The notes under the pieces are model-generated. The model was not told the DNA's origin. It saw nothing but the letters and a program-made list of their open reading frames with translations, and searched no databases. The position numbers and the translations under genes were made by a program. A DNA stretch of 59,615 nt from Bacillota bacterium (GTDB lineage Bacteria; Bacillota; Bacilli; Alicyclobacillales; SLC66), in the NCBI GenBank assembly GCA_021846285.1, contig JAJZCB010000011.1, positions 1 to 59,615 of the forward strand, read 5' to 3'. Below are positions 6,761 to 16,474 of this stretch, in pieces (the stretch's first letter is position 1; each line of letters begins with the position of its first letter).

Positions 6761-8035
6761 ATGCAGAGCGACTTTATTGAACGGCCCATCGGCACTCGCG
6801 ACTACGCCGGATGTGAGATGACCAGGAAACGCGATATTGAAGATAGATTGATCAGGGAATTTGAATTGTGGGGCTATCAATCGGTAGAGACCCCGCTGTT
6901 TGAGTATGCGGAAACATTCGCCCGGGGGTTGCATCGGGATGAGGATGAGCGCCTGCTCAGGCTGTTTGATCGGGAAGGTCGCACCATCGCGCTGCGTCCA
7001 GAAATGACCACTCCGGTCGCCAGAGTCGCCGCCACTTTGTTGGCGTCGGAGACACTGCCGCTTCGTCTCTGTTACTGCGCCAAGACATACAATGGTCGCG
7101 GCGGACGAGTGCAGGGGTCTGTCGAGGTCACGCAAGCCGGAGTGGAACTGATCGGAGACAGTGGTCCGGACGCGGACGCGGAGATCATCGCTCTCATGGT
7201 GGGCAGCCTTCGCGAGACTGGCCTGACGGAATTTCGCTTTGCATTAGGTCACATGGGATTCGTACAAGCGCTTTTTTCCGTTCTTCCCCCGGAACTGCGA
7301 ACTCGCCTGAGACATGCTCTGATCGCAAAGGATCTGGTGGCTTATGACGCTATTCTCGCAAGCGAGACGCAATCGGCGCCTGCGGGTTGGCTTGAGGCGT
7401 TGCGCGTCATGCCGCGAATTCGCGGGGGAGTGGACGCCATAGAGCAAGCCAGATCAATCGCTTTTGTTGAAGCGGCTCAACAGGCCTGTGATGAGTGGCA
7501 GGACCTTCTGGCGGCGTTGTCCGAACATGAGGTGGCAGACGTGGTGCATCTTGATCTCGGGCTGTGCCTCGATCACGAATATTACACAGGGATCACGATC
7601 GAGGGGTACGCGGATGCTCTCGGACAACCGATCGCCTATGGGGGCCGGTACGATGCGTTGCTCGCGCAATTTGGTCGTCAGGCTGCGGCGACTGGCTGCG
7701 TCGTACATGTCGAACGAGTGCTGGCGGCGCTCGATGAGTCGGGGTGCGGAGTTCCTGTGGACCGCTTGTACTATGGCGCGGGGACACGGCCAGTGGCGTT
7801 GGCTGTCGGGCGCGAATTGCGGCGACTCGGCCACCGGGTTGCGGTCGCCGGCATCACGCTGGAGCAGGGCGTGGATGAGTCCGGCGTCACGGACACATGG
7901 ACACCGACGGATCCGAGCGGCGCATGGGCTTGTCTCGCCGCAGGCGGAACTTTGATCGCGAGCGATGAGGAATTTGCGGTTGTCTGCCAAGAGATCGTTC
8001 GCGTCCTCGGACAGGAGGGTGATCTGCGATGCTGA
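6761..8035 (+). CDS. hisZ: ATP phosphoribosyltransferase regulatory subunit HisZ
   Basis: A 424-residue paralogue of histidyl-tRNA synthetase that forms a hetero-octamer with the short HisG and is needed for its activity and histidine feedback. Conserved class II synthetase-like motifs are visible: GTRDY near residue 12, the motif 2 region (LRPEMTTPVARV ... PLRLCYCAKTYN) and YGGRYDALLAQFG near residue 290, but the anticodon-binding domain of a true HisRS is lacking. The start ATG 6761 is preceded by GAGGT at suitable spacing. It is the first gene of the his operon and overlaps hisG by 7 bases. The ADPG-like C-terminal half is degenerate compared with HisRS, as usual for HisZ. Confidence 0.93.
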   Translation: MQSDFIERPIGTRDYAGCEMTRKRDIEDRLIREFELWGYQSVETPLFEYAETFARGLHRDEDERLLRLFDREGRTIALRPEMTTPVARVAATLLASETLPLRLCYCAKTYNGRGGRVQGSVEVTQAGVELIGDSGPDADAEIIALMVGSLRETGLTEFRFALGHMGFVQALFSVLPPELRTRLRHALIAKDLVAYDAILASETQSAPAGWLEALRVMPRIRGGVDAIEQARSIAFVEAAQQACDEWQDLLAALSEHEVADVVHLDLGLCLDHEYYTGITIEGYADALGQPIAYGGRYDALLAQFGRQAAATGCVVHVERVLAALDESGCGVPVDRLYYGAGTRPVALAVGRELRRLGHRVAVAGITLEQGVDESGVTDTWTPTDPSGAWACLAAGGTLIASDEEFAVVCQEIVRVLGQEGDLRC

Positions 8036-8655
8036 CGATAGCATTGGCGAAAGGGCGCATTTTGGACGCTACAGCACGGGCGCTGGCGAGTGCGGGGTAC
8101 CCGGTTCCCAACGATTTGGCCGAGTCGCGACGGCTCATTCTGGAAGATGACAGTCGAGACGTGCGCTATTTGCTGGCAAAGCCGGTGGATGTGCCTGCCT
8201 ATGTGGAACACGGCGCAGCCGATTTGGGGATTGTCGGGAAAGATGTGTTGCACGAAAAACAGGCGGACGTCCACGAATTGCTCGACTTGAGGTTCGGCGT
8301 CTGTCGTTTGGTTGTGGCGGGTTGGCCCCATACGGATGTGGGCGCCGTAAAACGGGTGGCCACCAAATATCCTCGCTTCACCACAGACTATTTTCGTCGA
8401 TTGGGGCGGCAGATCGAAGTGATCGATCTGCAGGGAAGCGTCGAATTGGCTCCGCTCATCGGGTTGGCGGACTGTATTGTCGATCTCGTGGAGACTGGTC
8501 GCACCCTGGCGGAAAACGGGCTTACCCCACTCGCCGAATTGGGAACAGTGTCCGCGAGACTGGTGGCCAACCGTCGCAGCTATCAATTGCGCGCGACTGA
8601 AGTAGACGCGTTCGTCGAGGCCTTACGGCAGCGTTCAGGGGGTGCAGCGTCGTGA
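8029..8655 (+). CDS. hisG: ATP phosphoribosyltransferase, short form HisG
   Basis: A 208-residue short-form HisG, the catalytic subunit for the first committed step of histidine synthesis (ATP + PRPP to phosphoribosyl-ATP). It lacks the C-terminal regulatory domain of long HisG, so it depends on HisZ, encoded just upstream with a 7-base overlap. Family signs are LTIALAKGRI at the start, the YVEHGAADLGIVGKDVL stretch, LRFGVCRLVVAG, and the PRPP-binding loop near GLADCIVDLVETGRTL. The start ATG 8029 lies inside hisZ with GGAGGGTGA upstream. It overlaps hisH by 4 bases (GTGA). Confidence 0.96.
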   Translation: MLTIALAKGRILDATARALASAGYPVPNDLAESRRLILEDDSRDVRYLLAKPVDVPAYVEHGAADLGIVGKDVLHEKQADVHELLDLRFGVCRLVVAGWPHTDVGAVKRVATKYPRFTTDYFRRLGRQIEVIDLQGSVELAPLIGLADCIVDLVETGRTLAENGLTPLAELGTVSARLVANRRSYQLRATEVDAFVEALRQRSGGAAS

Positions 8656-9302
8656 TCGTGATCGTGGACTACGGGGTCGGCAATCTGCGCAGTGTGCAAA
8701 AGGCGTTTGAGAGTGTCGCCTGCGAGGCGGTGATCACCTCAGATCCCGCGCAGTTGGCGACAGCGTCAGGTGTTGTGCTGCCTGGAGTCGGAGCTTTTGG
8801 CGACGCCATGGTGAATCTGCGGCGCCGGGATCTGCTTTCAGCTTTGCGGGCTTTCGCAAAGGGCGGTCGCCCACTTCTTGGCATCTGTCTGGGGATGCAA
8901 TTGCTTTTTTCGATGAGTGAAGAACATGGCGAACACATCGGACTGGGGTTTATCCCTGGCAGAGTAAAGAGGATGCGCGGAGATTTCAAGATTCCGCATG
9001 TCGGTTGGAATCAACTGTCGATGCAGTCCGACCATCCTCTCCTGACAGGTGTCGAACGCGGTGATTACGCTTATTTTGTTCACAGTTTTTACGTTGAACC
9101 TGTCGATGCGTCAGTCATTGTGGCGACGACATCGTACCATCAGGAGATTCCTGCCGTTGTTGCGCATGGCCATATATTTGGAATGCAGTTTCATCCCGAG
9201 AAAAGTTCTCATACCGGGCTCACCATGCTGCGCAATTTTGCCGAGTATTGCGGTATCGCCCGAAAGGAGGAAGACGCACATGCTGGTTCTTCCAGCGATT
9301 GA
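8652..9302 (+). CDS. hisH: Imidazole glycerol phosphate synthase glutaminase subunit HisH
   Basis: A 216-residue class I glutamine amidotransferase that delivers ammonia to HisF, making imidazole glycerol phosphate and AICAR. Seen are the N-terminal DYGVGNLRSV, the oxyanion-region PGVGAFGDAM, the nucleophile elbow GICLGMQLLF (catalytic Cys about residue 78) and the catalytic His-Glu in GMQFHPEKSS. The start is GTG 8652, overlapping hisG by 4 bases. The C-terminal tail (after residue 205) overlaps hisA by 23 bases and contains the hisA ribosome site. hisD and hisB, which usually separate hisG from hisH, are absent here. Confidence 0.96.
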   Translation: MIVIVDYGVGNLRSVQKAFESVACEAVITSDPAQLATASGVVLPGVGAFGDAMVNLRRRDLLSALRAFAKGGRPLLGICLGMQLLFSMSEEHGEHIGLGFIPGRVKRMRGDFKIPHVGWNQLSMQSDHPLLTGVERGDYAYFVHSFYVEPVDASVIVATTSYHQEIPAVVAHGHIFGMQFHPEKSSHTGLTMLRNFAEYCGIARKEEDAHAGSSSD

Positions 9303-10011
9303 CCTGTACGGTGGACTCGCCGTGAGGTTGCGGCAGGGAGACTTCAAAAAAATCACCCATTACGGCGATCCGATCGCCGTAGCGCAGAGATTTGCGAACA
9401 GCGGCGCCACTCATCTTCATATGGTGGATTTGCAGGCTGCCAAGAGTGGACGGATGACATCAGACACCGCAGCGATCGTCAAGGCGATTGTCGATCGGAC
9501 CGATCTGCGGGTGGAGATCGGCGGCGGGATTCGGTCGCTGGCTGACGTCGAGCGCTGGCTGGAGTACGGTGTGTGGCGCTGTGTCCTGGGAACGGCGGCC
9601 GTGCAGTCCCGCGATCTCGTTCAGAGGGCGATTGACCGATACGGAACGGCAGTTACAGTCGGAGTGGACGCTCGCAGCGGGTCGGTGGCAACATCTGGGT
9701 GGCTGGAAACGGAACCACTGTCGGCCCACCAATTTGCGACTGAATTGTATGACCTGGGCTTGCGGGAATGCATCTACACAGACATCTCACGAGACGGCAT
9801 GTTGAGCGGCGCCAATGTGGATGCGGCCGTCGATCTGGCGCAGGCGTCGGGGCTGCAAGTCATTGTTTCCGGGGGTGTACGAAACCTGGATGACATATGC
9901 GCTGTGCGCGCTCGGGAAAATCAGGGGCTGTCCGGGGTGATTGCCGGGAAAGCCATTTACGAAGAAACACTGGATGTGACTGCGGCTCTGCGGGTGGCCG
10001 AAGGACGGTGA
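9280..10011 (+). CDS. hisA: ProFAR isomerase HisA
   Basis: A 243-residue (beta/alpha)8-barrel enzyme that isomerises ProFAR to PRFAR. The start ATG 9280 is preceded by GAAAGGAGG within the end of hisH; an open stretch upstream in the same frame has no support. Motifs: [17 protein letters not shown] with the catalytic Asp near residue 8, [14 protein letters not shown], the phosphate-binding EIGGGIRSL and the second phosphate loop [11 protein letters not shown]. The catalytic Asp of the second half lies in TDISRDGML. The length is normal. hisF follows after 4 bases. Confidence 0.96.
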   Translation: MLVLPAIDLYGGLAVRLRQGDFKKITHYGDPIAVAQRFANSGATHLHMVDLQAAKSGRMTSDTAAIVKAIVDRTDLRVEIGGGIRSLADVERWLEYGVWRCVLGTAAVQSRDLVQRAIDRYGTAVTVGVDARSGSVATSGWLETEPLSAHQFATELYDLGLRECIYTDISRDGMLSGANVDAAVDLAQASGLQVIVSGGVRNLDDICAVRARENQGLSGVIAGKAIYEETLDVTAALRVAEGR

Positions 10012-10015
10012 GACG

Positions 10016-10801
10016 ATGCTGACAAAGCGGATTATTCCCTGTTTCGATGTTGCCAAAGGACGTGTGGTCAAGCACGAGTCGTTCTTTGGCAACAGACGCG
10101 ACGCCGGCGATCCCGTGGCCCTCGCGAGGCAGTACGACAGTCAGGGCGCCGATGAACTGGTGCTGCTCGACATTTCTGCGACGCATGAGGGTCGTTCCAT
10201 TTTGCTCGACATTGTAAAGAAAACCGCCGAGCAGGTGTTCATCCCTTTCACCGTTGGAGGCGGTCTGGCGAGCGTCGACGATGTCCGCGAAGTCTTGCGG
10301 GCGGGGGCGGACAAAGTGTCACTCAATTCGGCGGCGGTGCGCGATCCAAAACTGATTGCTGAAACCGCGCGCCGTTTTGGATCCCAGTGTGCTGTAGTCG
10401 CTATTGACGCGAGATATTCTGCCGAACGTGGAGATTGGGAGGTGTTGATCAGCGGCGGCAGAATCGCCACCGGTTTGTCTGTGCTTGAATGGGCAAAAAA
10501 GGCGGAGCAACTGGGGGCTGGCGAACTCTTGCTGACGAGTTTTGATCAGGATGGACAACGCAGCGGTTACGACTTGGCGTTAACCGCCATGGTTTCGGAC
10601 GCCGTCCGCATTCCCGTTATCGCGTCAGGCGGGGCGGGCGCCAGGGAGCATTTTTACGATGTGCTGACAGCGGGGAAAGCAGATGCTGCGCTTGCTGCCA
10701 GTGTATTTCACTTTGCCGAAACATCTTTGCCGGAGGTAAAGGCTTATTTGCGTAAGAGGGGGGTGCCGATTCGTGAGGTTGTTTCCAGCCTTGACAGGTA
10801 A
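10016..10801 (+). CDS. hisF: Imidazole glycerol phosphate synthase cyclase subunit HisF
   Basis: A 261-residue barrel cyclase that uses ammonia from HisH to form imidazole glycerol phosphate. The N-terminus [16 protein letters not shown] holds the catalytic Asp (residue 11); the second catalytic Asp lies in [15 protein letters not shown]. Phosphate-binding loops are [12 protein letters not shown] and [12 protein letters not shown]. The start ATG 10016 directly follows hisA. The last 29 bases overlap hisIE. Length and motif order are normal for the family. Confidence 0.96.
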   Translation: MLTKRIIPCFDVAKGRVVKHESFFGNRRDAGDPVALARQYDSQGADELVLLDISATHEGRSILLDIVKKTAEQVFIPFTVGGGLASVDDVREVLRAGADKVSLNSAAVRDPKLIAETARRFGSQCAVVAIDARYSAERGDWEVLISGGRIATGLSVLEWAKKAEQLGAGELLLTSFDQDGQRSGYDLALTAMVSDAVRIPVIASGGAGAREHFYDVLTAGKADAALAASVFHFAETSLPEVKAYLRKRGVPIREVVSSLDR

Positions 10802-11429
10802 TGCGCTTGCCACCGTTCGTTTTGATGAACAGGGATTGGCGCCTGCCATCGTGCAGGATCAGGTTTCGGGCGCGGTGCTGACACTTGCTTATATGAATGA
10901 AGAGTCGCTGGCGCGCACTGTGGAAACGGGCGAGACATGGTTCTACAGTCGTTCGCGACAACAACTGTGGCATAAAGGAGACACGTCCGGGAACACGCAA
11001 AAGGTCATTACGATTGACACGGACTGCGACAATGACGCGTTGCTTGTGGTGGTGTCCCCAGCGGGACCCGCGTGCCACACAGGCCGATTTTCCTGTTTTG
11101 ACGGCTTTCTGGAATCAGATCGTCAGAAATTCGGGGGAACAGGAACCGAAATACTCGCATTGCTGGAGGACAGAATTCGGCAGCGAGAACAGGAACGGCC
11201 AGAAGGTTCATACACGACCTATCTATTTGATAAGGGCATCGACAAGATATTGAAAAAGGTTGGCGAGGAAACGGCTGAGGTGATTATCGCAGCCAAAAAC
11301 GACAGTGTGGATGAATTGCGCTATGAGACGGCGGATCTCCTTTATCATGTCATGGTGCTGCTGCGGGAGCAGACTCTGCCTTTACAAGATGTGCTGACTG
11401 AACTGGCGCGCCGATATGCGGCAAGATGA
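10773..11429 (+). CDS. hisIE: Bifunctional HisIE (PR-AMP cyclohydrolase / PR-ATP pyrophosphohydrolase)
   Basis: A 218-residue fusion carrying out steps 2 and 3 of histidine synthesis. Residues 1-115 are the HisI cyclohydrolase domain ([33 protein letters not shown], the metal-binding DTDCDNDA and CHTGRFSCF). Residues 125-218 are the HisE alpha-helical pyrophosphohydrolase domain ([32 protein letters not shown]). The start is GTG 10773, inside hisF, with AAGAGGGGGG upstream. It is the last gene of the operon; a clear terminator follows at 11489. hisB, hisC, hisD and the histidinol phosphatase must be elsewhere. Confidence 0.95.
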   Translation: MRLFPALTGNALATVRFDEQGLAPAIVQDQVSGAVLTLAYMNEESLARTVETGETWFYSRSRQQLWHKGDTSGNTQKVITIDTDCDNDALLVVVSPAGPACHTGRFSCFDGFLESDRQKFGGTGTEILALLEDRIRQREQERPEGSYTTYLFDKGIDKILKKVGEETAEVIIAAKNDSVDELRYETADLLYHVMVLLREQTLPLQDVLTELARRYAAR

Positions 11430-11488
11430 GTTGACGCAAATAGGCAGAGTATGGTGTGACTGCTGATCCAATCATGTTCAGCAAGAGG

Positions 11489-11517
11489 AAAGAGCCGGGT
11501 TCCCGGCTCTTTGTTAT
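11489..11517 (+). terminator. Rho-independent terminator of the his operon
   Basis: AAAGAGCCGGG (11489-11499) pairs perfectly with CCCGGCTCTTT (11502-11512) over a 2-base loop, followed by TTGTTATT-like sequence. Confidence 0.85.
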
Positions 11518-11633
11518 TCCAGTTTTGGTTTCTTGGAGTGGTTACTATTGACAAGGCGAGGTTTAGATAGATGTGCTACGATATAACTTGCGCTCAATGA
11601 CTCTGCCAACGGACAATTTCAAGATTCGAAGTA

Positions 11634-11662
11634 TTGCACTATGAACATGAATTTGCTAGGCT
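11634..11662 (+). promoter_or_regulatory. Probable promoter of the peptide transporter operon
   Basis: TTGCAC (11634-11639), a 17-base spacer, and TAGGCT (11657-11662), 26 bases before the oppD start. A TTGACA at 11548 also exists but has no correctly spaced partner. Confidence 0.55.
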
Positions 11663-11687
11663 AAGTGACGAAATCGAGGTGATTACA

Positions 11688-12668
11688 ATGTCGGCGTTAT
11701 TGGAAGTGTCAGGACTTACGACAAGCTTTCTCACTGCGAGCGGCTATCTTCCCGCTATCGAAGATGTCAATTTCGCGATTGAAAAAGGTGAGACGCTGGG
11801 TATTGTCGGAGAATCCGGCTGCGGCAAAAGCGTAACTTCACTGTCCATTATGCAGTTGCTCAGTTCTAATGGAAAGATTCAAAAGGGCTCCATTTTGTTC
11901 GAAGGGAAACAACTGGTCGGTTTGAAGGATACCAGTATGCGCAAGATTCGTGGCAATGACATCGCCATGATCTTTCAGGAACCTATGACCTCACTTAACC
12001 CTGTACACAAGATTGGCAAGCAGATTGGCGAGTCTTTGCGCATTCACCGCGGCCTGAACAAGGAGCAGTCGAAACAAAAGGCGGTCGATCTGTTAAAACT
12101 GGTTGGCATCCCAAGGGCAGAGGACATTGCGGATGAGTATCCTCATCGTTTATCGGGCGGCATGCGCCAGCGCGTCATGATCGCCATCGCTATGGCCTGC
12201 GACCCTAAACTGCTGATCGCGGACGAACCGACAACGGCTCTTGACGTAACGATTCAGGCTCAGATCCTCGACCTCATGAGGAAACTGAAGGCGGAGCGTG
12301 AGATGTCGATCATGCTCATCACTCACGACCTGGGAGTCGTGGCGGAAATGTGCGACCGCGTCGTTGTCATGTATGCGGGTAAAGTGGTGGAACAGGGCGC
12401 CGTGAGAGATATATTTCGCAAACCGACTCATCCCTATACGATTGGCCTGTTGAGTTCCATTCCGCGTCTGGAAGATAGACAACAACGATTGTCGTCGATT
12501 CCAGGCAACGTACCGAGCATCGAAGTGATGCCCGCTGGCTGCCGGTTCGCTTCTCGCTGTCCGCATGCCACACAGCGCTGCGCGGACGATGAACCGTCGC
12601 TGCTCTCTGTTACAGATAATCATCAGGCTCGTTGCTGGCTGGTTGATGAGAAGGGGGTGGCAGTGTGA
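11688..12668 (+). CDS. oppD: Oligopeptide ABC transporter ATPase (OppD/DppD)
   Basis: A 326-residue ATPase of the Opp/Dpp family that, with OppF, drives peptide import at the inner face of the membrane. Walker A is GESGCGKSV (about residue 42), then [11 protein letters not shown], signature [16 protein letters not shown], Walker [13 protein letters not shown] and the switch ITHDLGVV. The C-terminal extension with the Cys-containing [13 protein letters not shown] segment is the family's Fe-S/oligopeptide C-terminal domain. The start ATG 11688 follows GAGGTGATT. oppF overlaps by 4 bases. No oppB/oppC precede it, unlike the usual A-B-C-D-F order. Confidence 0.95.
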   Translation: MSALLEVSGLTTSFLTASGYLPAIEDVNFAIEKGETLGIVGESGCGKSVTSLSIMQLLSSNGKIQKGSILFEGKQLVGLKDTSMRKIRGNDIAMIFQEPMTSLNPVHKIGKQIGESLRIHRGLNKEQSKQKAVDLLKLVGIPRAEDIADEYPHRLSGGMRQRVMIAIAMACDPKLLIADEPTTALDVTIQAQILDLMRKLKAEREMSIMLITHDLGVVAEMCDRVVVMYAGKVVEQGAVRDIFRKPTHPYTIGLLSSIPRLEDRQQRLSSIPGNVPSIEVMPAGCRFASRCPHATQRCADDEPSLLSVTDNHQARCWLVDEKGVAV

Positions 12669-13636
12669 GTGAGGCATTGTTGCAGGTGCGCAATTTGAAA
12701 AAGCATTTTCCGATCAGAAAGGGCGTCATGCGGCGCATATCCGGTCAGGTTCGCGCTGTTGACGGAGTCAGCTTTGAGGTGGGGGCTGGTGAGACGTTTG
12801 GGCTGGTCGGTGAGAGTGGATGTGGAAAATCAACGGCCGGACGCAGTATTTTGCGATTGATCGAACCAACGGCCGGGCAAATCCTGTTCGGCGGTAAAGA
12901 CATCCGCAAATTGCGCAAAGGGCAGATGCGCCTGATGCGTCGTGAGATGCAGATTGTCTTTCAGGATCCCTACGCATCCCTCAATCCACGGTATACCGTG
13001 CGACAGATTCTTGAGGAACCGATGATTATTCACAGTCTCTTCCGTTCCCCGGCGGAAAGACAGAAGCGGGTGGCCGAGTTGTTGGAAACAGTCGGTCTAT
13101 CGGCCAGCAGGATGGATCGCTACCCTCATGAATTCTCGGGCGGACAGCGTCAACGGATCGGGATCGCACGGGCGCTCGCGGTCGATCCGAAACTGATTAT
13201 CGCAGACGAACCTGTGTCGGCCCTGGATGTGTCGGTTCAGTCGCAGGTGCTCAATCTCCTTGACGACCTCCAAAAGCAGTTGAACTTGTCGTATGTGTTT
13301 ATTGCTCATGACCTGAGTGTCGTCAAGCACATCAGCGATCGAATCGGCGTCATGTATCTGGGACAGATTGTGGAGCTCGGGGAATCGGACCAACTCTATG
13401 AAAATCCGCTGCACCCCTACACGCAGGCTCTTCTATCGGCTGTTCCCATCCCCGATCCGGAAGCTAGACGGGAACGGATCATTTTGCAAGGGGATCTTCC
13501 CAGCCCGGCCAACCCGCCCAAAGGATGCTACTTTCATCCGCGTTGCAAGGATTGTATGGAAGTTTGCAGGACTCAGGCTCCCGAGTGGAAAGAGGTCAAA
13601 CCCGGTCGCTTCGTTGCCTGCCACTTGTATGATTGA
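12665..13636 (+). CDS. oppF: Oligopeptide ABC transporter ATPase (OppF/DppF)
   Basis: The second ATPase of the peptide importer, 323 residues. Walker [11 protein letters not shown]-loop [12 protein letters not shown], signature [15 protein letters not shown], Walker [13 protein letters not shown] and the switch [11 protein letters not shown] are all intact. The C-terminal oligopeptide/dipeptide domain holds the conserved [11 protein letters not shown] block with two further Cys residues. The start is GTG 12665, overlapping oppD by 4 bases (GTGA) after a GGGGGTGG site. The gene is followed after 18 bases by oppC. OppD and OppF probably form an asymmetric pair. Confidence 0.95.
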   Translation: MSEALLQVRNLKKHFPIRKGVMRRISGQVRAVDGVSFEVGAGETFGLVGESGCGKSTAGRSILRLIEPTAGQILFGGKDIRKLRKGQMRLMRREMQIVFQDPYASLNPRYTVRQILEEPMIIHSLFRSPAERQKRVAELLETVGLSASRMDRYPHEFSGGQRQRIGIARALAVDPKLIIADEPVSALDVSVQSQVLNLLDDLQKQLNLSYVFIAHDLSVVKHISDRIGVMYLGQIVELGESDQLYENPLHPYTQALLSAVPIPDPEARRERIILQGDLPSPANPPKGCYFHPRCKDCMEVCRTQAPEWKEVKPGRFVACHLYD

Positions 13637-13654
13637 AGATCGAGGAGGTGCAGT

Positions 13655-14575
13655 ATGGCTCACATGATGGCTGATTCGTCACCGACGACGGGGTTGAAGC
13701 AGCGACTGGCGCATCCGCCGACCAAGGTGCGAAGTAAGTTTGTCCGTGTGTTGAGGGCGTATCCGCTGGTGTTTATTGGCGGTTTGATGGTGCTTGCCCT
13801 GATCTTTGTCGCTGTTTTCGCGGACAAGCTGGCGACGTTTAACCCGAATTTTCAGTTCGCAAACGGTCTTGCGCCAGATGGAGCGCCTCTGGCTCCCAAT
13901 CATACGTTTATCATGGGAACCGATGATCTGGGCCGGGACGTATACAGCCGCCTGTTGTTTGGCGCTCGGGTGTCGCTGGAAGTCGGCGTGTTCGCCAGTC
14001 TCATCAGTCTGTTTATCGGCACGACACTTGGCATCATATCAGGGTATTACGGCGGTTTCGTGGACAGCGTTATCATGCGTATTACCGACATCATGCTGGC
14101 GTTTCCTTTCATCCTTTTTGTTGTGGCGCTCGTGGCCGTGTTGTCGCCGTCAATCACCAATATATTTATCGCCATCGGCGTGTTGGGCTGGGCGGTTACG
14201 GCCCGAATTGTGCGCGCCGAGGTTATGAAGGTCAAAGAGTTTGAGTACGTTCAGGCGGCGCGGGCGCTCGGCAGCAGACAGTGGCGGATTCTTTTCAAGA
14301 TTATCCTGCCCAACATCATGGCGCCCGTGATTGTTCTTACAACCCTGGCCATCGGGAACAACATGCTGCTGGAATCGACGCTGAGTTATCTGGGCATCGG
14401 TGTACAACCGCCGACTGCAAGCTGGGGCAGTATGCTCTCAGAAGGGCAACAGGTGTTTGAATATGCGCCCTGGTTGCTTTACTATCCTGGATTGGCGCTC
14501 ATGCTTGCTGTTCTCGGGTTTAATCTGCTCGGCGATGGACTTCGCGAACTGTTTAACCCCCGTCGAGTGCGCTAG
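13655..14575 (+). CDS. oppC: Oligopeptide ABC transporter permease (OppC/DppC)
   Basis: A 306-residue inner-membrane permease. After a basic N-terminal tail, a first membrane segment (YPLVFIGGLMVLALIFVAVF) is followed by an outside loop with the DppC hallmark HTFIMGTDDLGRDVYSRLL, five more membrane segments, and the cytoplasmic EAA loop EYVQAARALGSRQWRILFKI that contacts the ATPase. The start ATG 13655 follows CGAGGAGG. It is the third gene of the operon. The end is followed by a stem that covers the ribosome site of the next gene. Confidence 0.95.
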   Translation: MAHMMADSSPTTGLKQRLAHPPTKVRSKFVRVLRAYPLVFIGGLMVLALIFVAVFADKLATFNPNFQFANGLAPDGAPLAPNHTFIMGTDDLGRDVYSRLLFGARVSLEVGVFASLISLFIGTTLGIISGYYGGFVDSVIMRITDIMLAFPFILFVVALVAVLSPSITNIFIAIGVLGWAVTARIVRAEVMKVKEFEYVQAARALGSRQWRILFKIILPNIMAPVIVLTTLAIGNNMLLESTLSYLGIGVQPPTASWGSMLSEGQQVFEYAPWLLYYPGLALMLAVLGFNLLGDGLRELFNPRRVR

Positions 14576-14580
14576 AGCGT

Positions 14581-14673
14581 CTGTGTTCCCGCCCTTTGAA
14601 AATTCCATGTGTACAGAATTGCAGTCTGGGAAGATTAAGGGTATCGTGCGTTAGTCATTAAGGGGGAACACAG
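14581..14673 (+). promoter_or_regulatory. Long-range stem masking the oppA1 ribosome site
   Basis: CTGTGTTCCC (14581-14590), just after the oppC stop, pairs perfectly over 10 bases with GGGAACACAG (14664-14673), which directly abuts the oppA1 ATG and includes most of the AGGGGGAA ribosome site. The structure could tune binding-protein translation or stabilise the downstream message. Confidence 0.5.
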
Positions 14674-16338
14674 ATGAAGTCCACCAAGATGCGCCTGTCA
14701 GGCGTTGTCGCGGCGATCGGTGTGCTCGGCAGTGCGCTGGCGGGTTGCGGCACACAAGGAGCGACGACTTCACCGCAGGCCGCCAACAACGCGACCCAGG
14801 GGGCAACACCGATTCGCGGCGGTACATTGGCGCTGGATCTGAGCAGCCAATTCCCGCATCTGGATCCGGCGAAAGCCTACGATACCACTTCCGACGAGGC
14901 TGTCGAACAGTTTTACAATCAGTTGGTCACGTACCAGGGCGCGGCCAACACGATCGTGCCGTCGCTTGCGACGTACACGATCACGGGTGGCGGAACGGTG
15001 TACACGTTTCACATTCGTAATGCGAAATTCTGGAATGGCGATCCTGTCACCGCTCAGAGTTTCATCACAGAGTTCGAACGGGTGTTGAACAACAACATGC
15101 AATCCGGAGGTCAGGGATTTGTCTATCCTCTGATCAAGGGTTCGGCGGCGTATGTCAACAACCGGACGAGATCGGTGAGCGGCTTGAAAGCGCTTGACGC
15201 GCGCACGCTGCAGATCACGCTCCTGCATCCGAGCGCCACCTTCCTGTACGTGCTGGCAATGCCATTTTTCTCGGCGGTCGATCCGACTTACGTGAATGCG
15301 CATCCAGAGGCGTATATCGACACTCATCCGATGGGCACGGGTCCCTTTGAACTCGCGTCCTACACGGCGGGCAAGAATTACGTGCTGACGCGGAATCCAA
15401 ATTATTTTGTCAAGGGCATTCCGTATCTGAACAAGATCGTCTTCTCCATCAACAGTTCGCCACAGTCCGTGATGTTTCACTTTGAGCAAGGCGGCACGGG
15501 ACTGATTTCCTGGAATCAGGGCGGTGTTCCGGCGGAAGATTATCTGCCGCTCTCCACGAACCCGAAGTATAGCAAGGATCTGCGCAAGCAGACGGAGGTC
15601 GCCGTCAATTATCTGGGTCTCAATTGCAAATATGGACCGACAGCCAACGCGGCGGTCCGGCGTGCGCTCGAATATGCGGTTAACAAGCAACAAATCGTTC
15701 GCATTCTTGCCGGTCTCGCGATTCCAGCCAACCAGATACTCCCGCCGAGTATGCCGGCCGGATATGAGGCGAACTTGCCAAAACAGGATCAGTACTATTA
15801 TGATCCGGCCCTGGCTAAGCGGCTCCTGGCCCAAGCCGGGTACCCGAGAGGTTTTTCGACGACCATCTACACGGACAACAGTGCGGCGACAGATCTGAAA
15901 ACGGCGGAGGCCGTGCAACAGATGTTTGCCCAGGTCGGAGTGAAGGCTACGGTCAATCAATCGTCGTGGAGTACGTTCCTGACCAACAACGAAACGGGAA
16001 GACAGCCGGTATTCACGCTCGCGTGGCTGGAAGACTTCCCGGATCCGTCGGACTTTCTGAATACGCTGTTTAACAGCAATCAGATTCCGGTTAACAATTC
16101 GACCAACTACAGCAATCCGCAGGTAGACGCACTGCTTAACCGGGGTTCGATGATGTCCGCGGGCGCGGCGCGCAACAACGTGTACAAACAGGCGCAAAAT
16201 ATCATCCTGTCGCAAGCGCCGTGGATTCCGTTGGCGTATCCGGTGTATGTGGCCGCTGTGCAGCCGTGGGTCAAGGGCTTTTACATCAATCCGAATCTCA
16301 TGGATCCACTGCAGTACATGTGGGTCGCCAAGCACTAG
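14674..16338 (+). CDS. oppA: Peptide-binding lipoprotein OppA (copy 1)
   Basis: A 554-residue extracellular solute-binding protein of family 5. The signal peptide ends in a lipobox LAGC (Cys25), so it is a lipoprotein anchored outside the membrane. Family signs are GGTLALDLSSQFPHLDPAKA, the VYTFHIRNAKFWNGDPVTAQ stretch typical of SBP_bac_5, NPNYF, AVRRALEYAVNKQ, and the C-terminal YSNPQVDALLN. It delivers peptides to OppB/OppC. It is by eye about three quarters identical to the second copy at 17702 and exactly the same length, so a local duplication is likely. The ATG is preceded by AAGGGGG, which is part of a stem with the sequence after oppC. Confidence 0.93.
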   Translation: MKSTKMRLSGVVAAIGVLGSALAGCGTQGATTSPQAANNATQGATPIRGGTLALDLSSQFPHLDPAKAYDTTSDEAVEQFYNQLVTYQGAANTIVPSLATYTITGGGTVYTFHIRNAKFWNGDPVTAQSFITEFERVLNNNMQSGGQGFVYPLIKGSAAYVNNRTRSVSGLKALDARTLQITLLHPSATFLYVLAMPFFSAVDPTYVNAHPEAYIDTHPMGTGPFELASYTAGKNYVLTRNPNYFVKGIPYLNKIVFSINSSPQSVMFHFEQGGTGLISWNQGGVPAEDYLPLSTNPKYSKDLRKQTEVAVNYLGLNCKYGPTANAAVRRALEYAVNKQQIVRILAGLAIPANQILPPSMPAGYEANLPKQDQYYYDPALAKRLLAQAGYPRGFSTTIYTDNSAATDLKTAEAVQQMFAQVGVKATVNQSSWSTFLTNNETGRQPVFTLAWLEDFPDPSDFLNTLFNSNQIPVNNSTNYSNPQVDALLNRGSMMSAGAARNNVYKQAQNIILSQAPWIPLAYPVYVAAVQPWVKGFYINPNLMDPLQYMWVAKH

Positions 16339-16474
16339 GTTGTTACTGGCATTGTGTGTTTCGCGCGGCAGACTGGATCGAACGGGTCGATTCAGCCATC
16401 CTGGGCTTGATGGCAGGTTTGCCGACGCGGCTGCTGGACGCTGGTTACACCAGTTTATAGGGGAGGCGCCTTTC

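Noticed and set aside
11548-11582. TTGACA near 11548 as the oppD promoter
   Set aside because: No -10 box occurs at 16-18 bases; TTGCAC-N17-TAGGCT at 11634 fits better.
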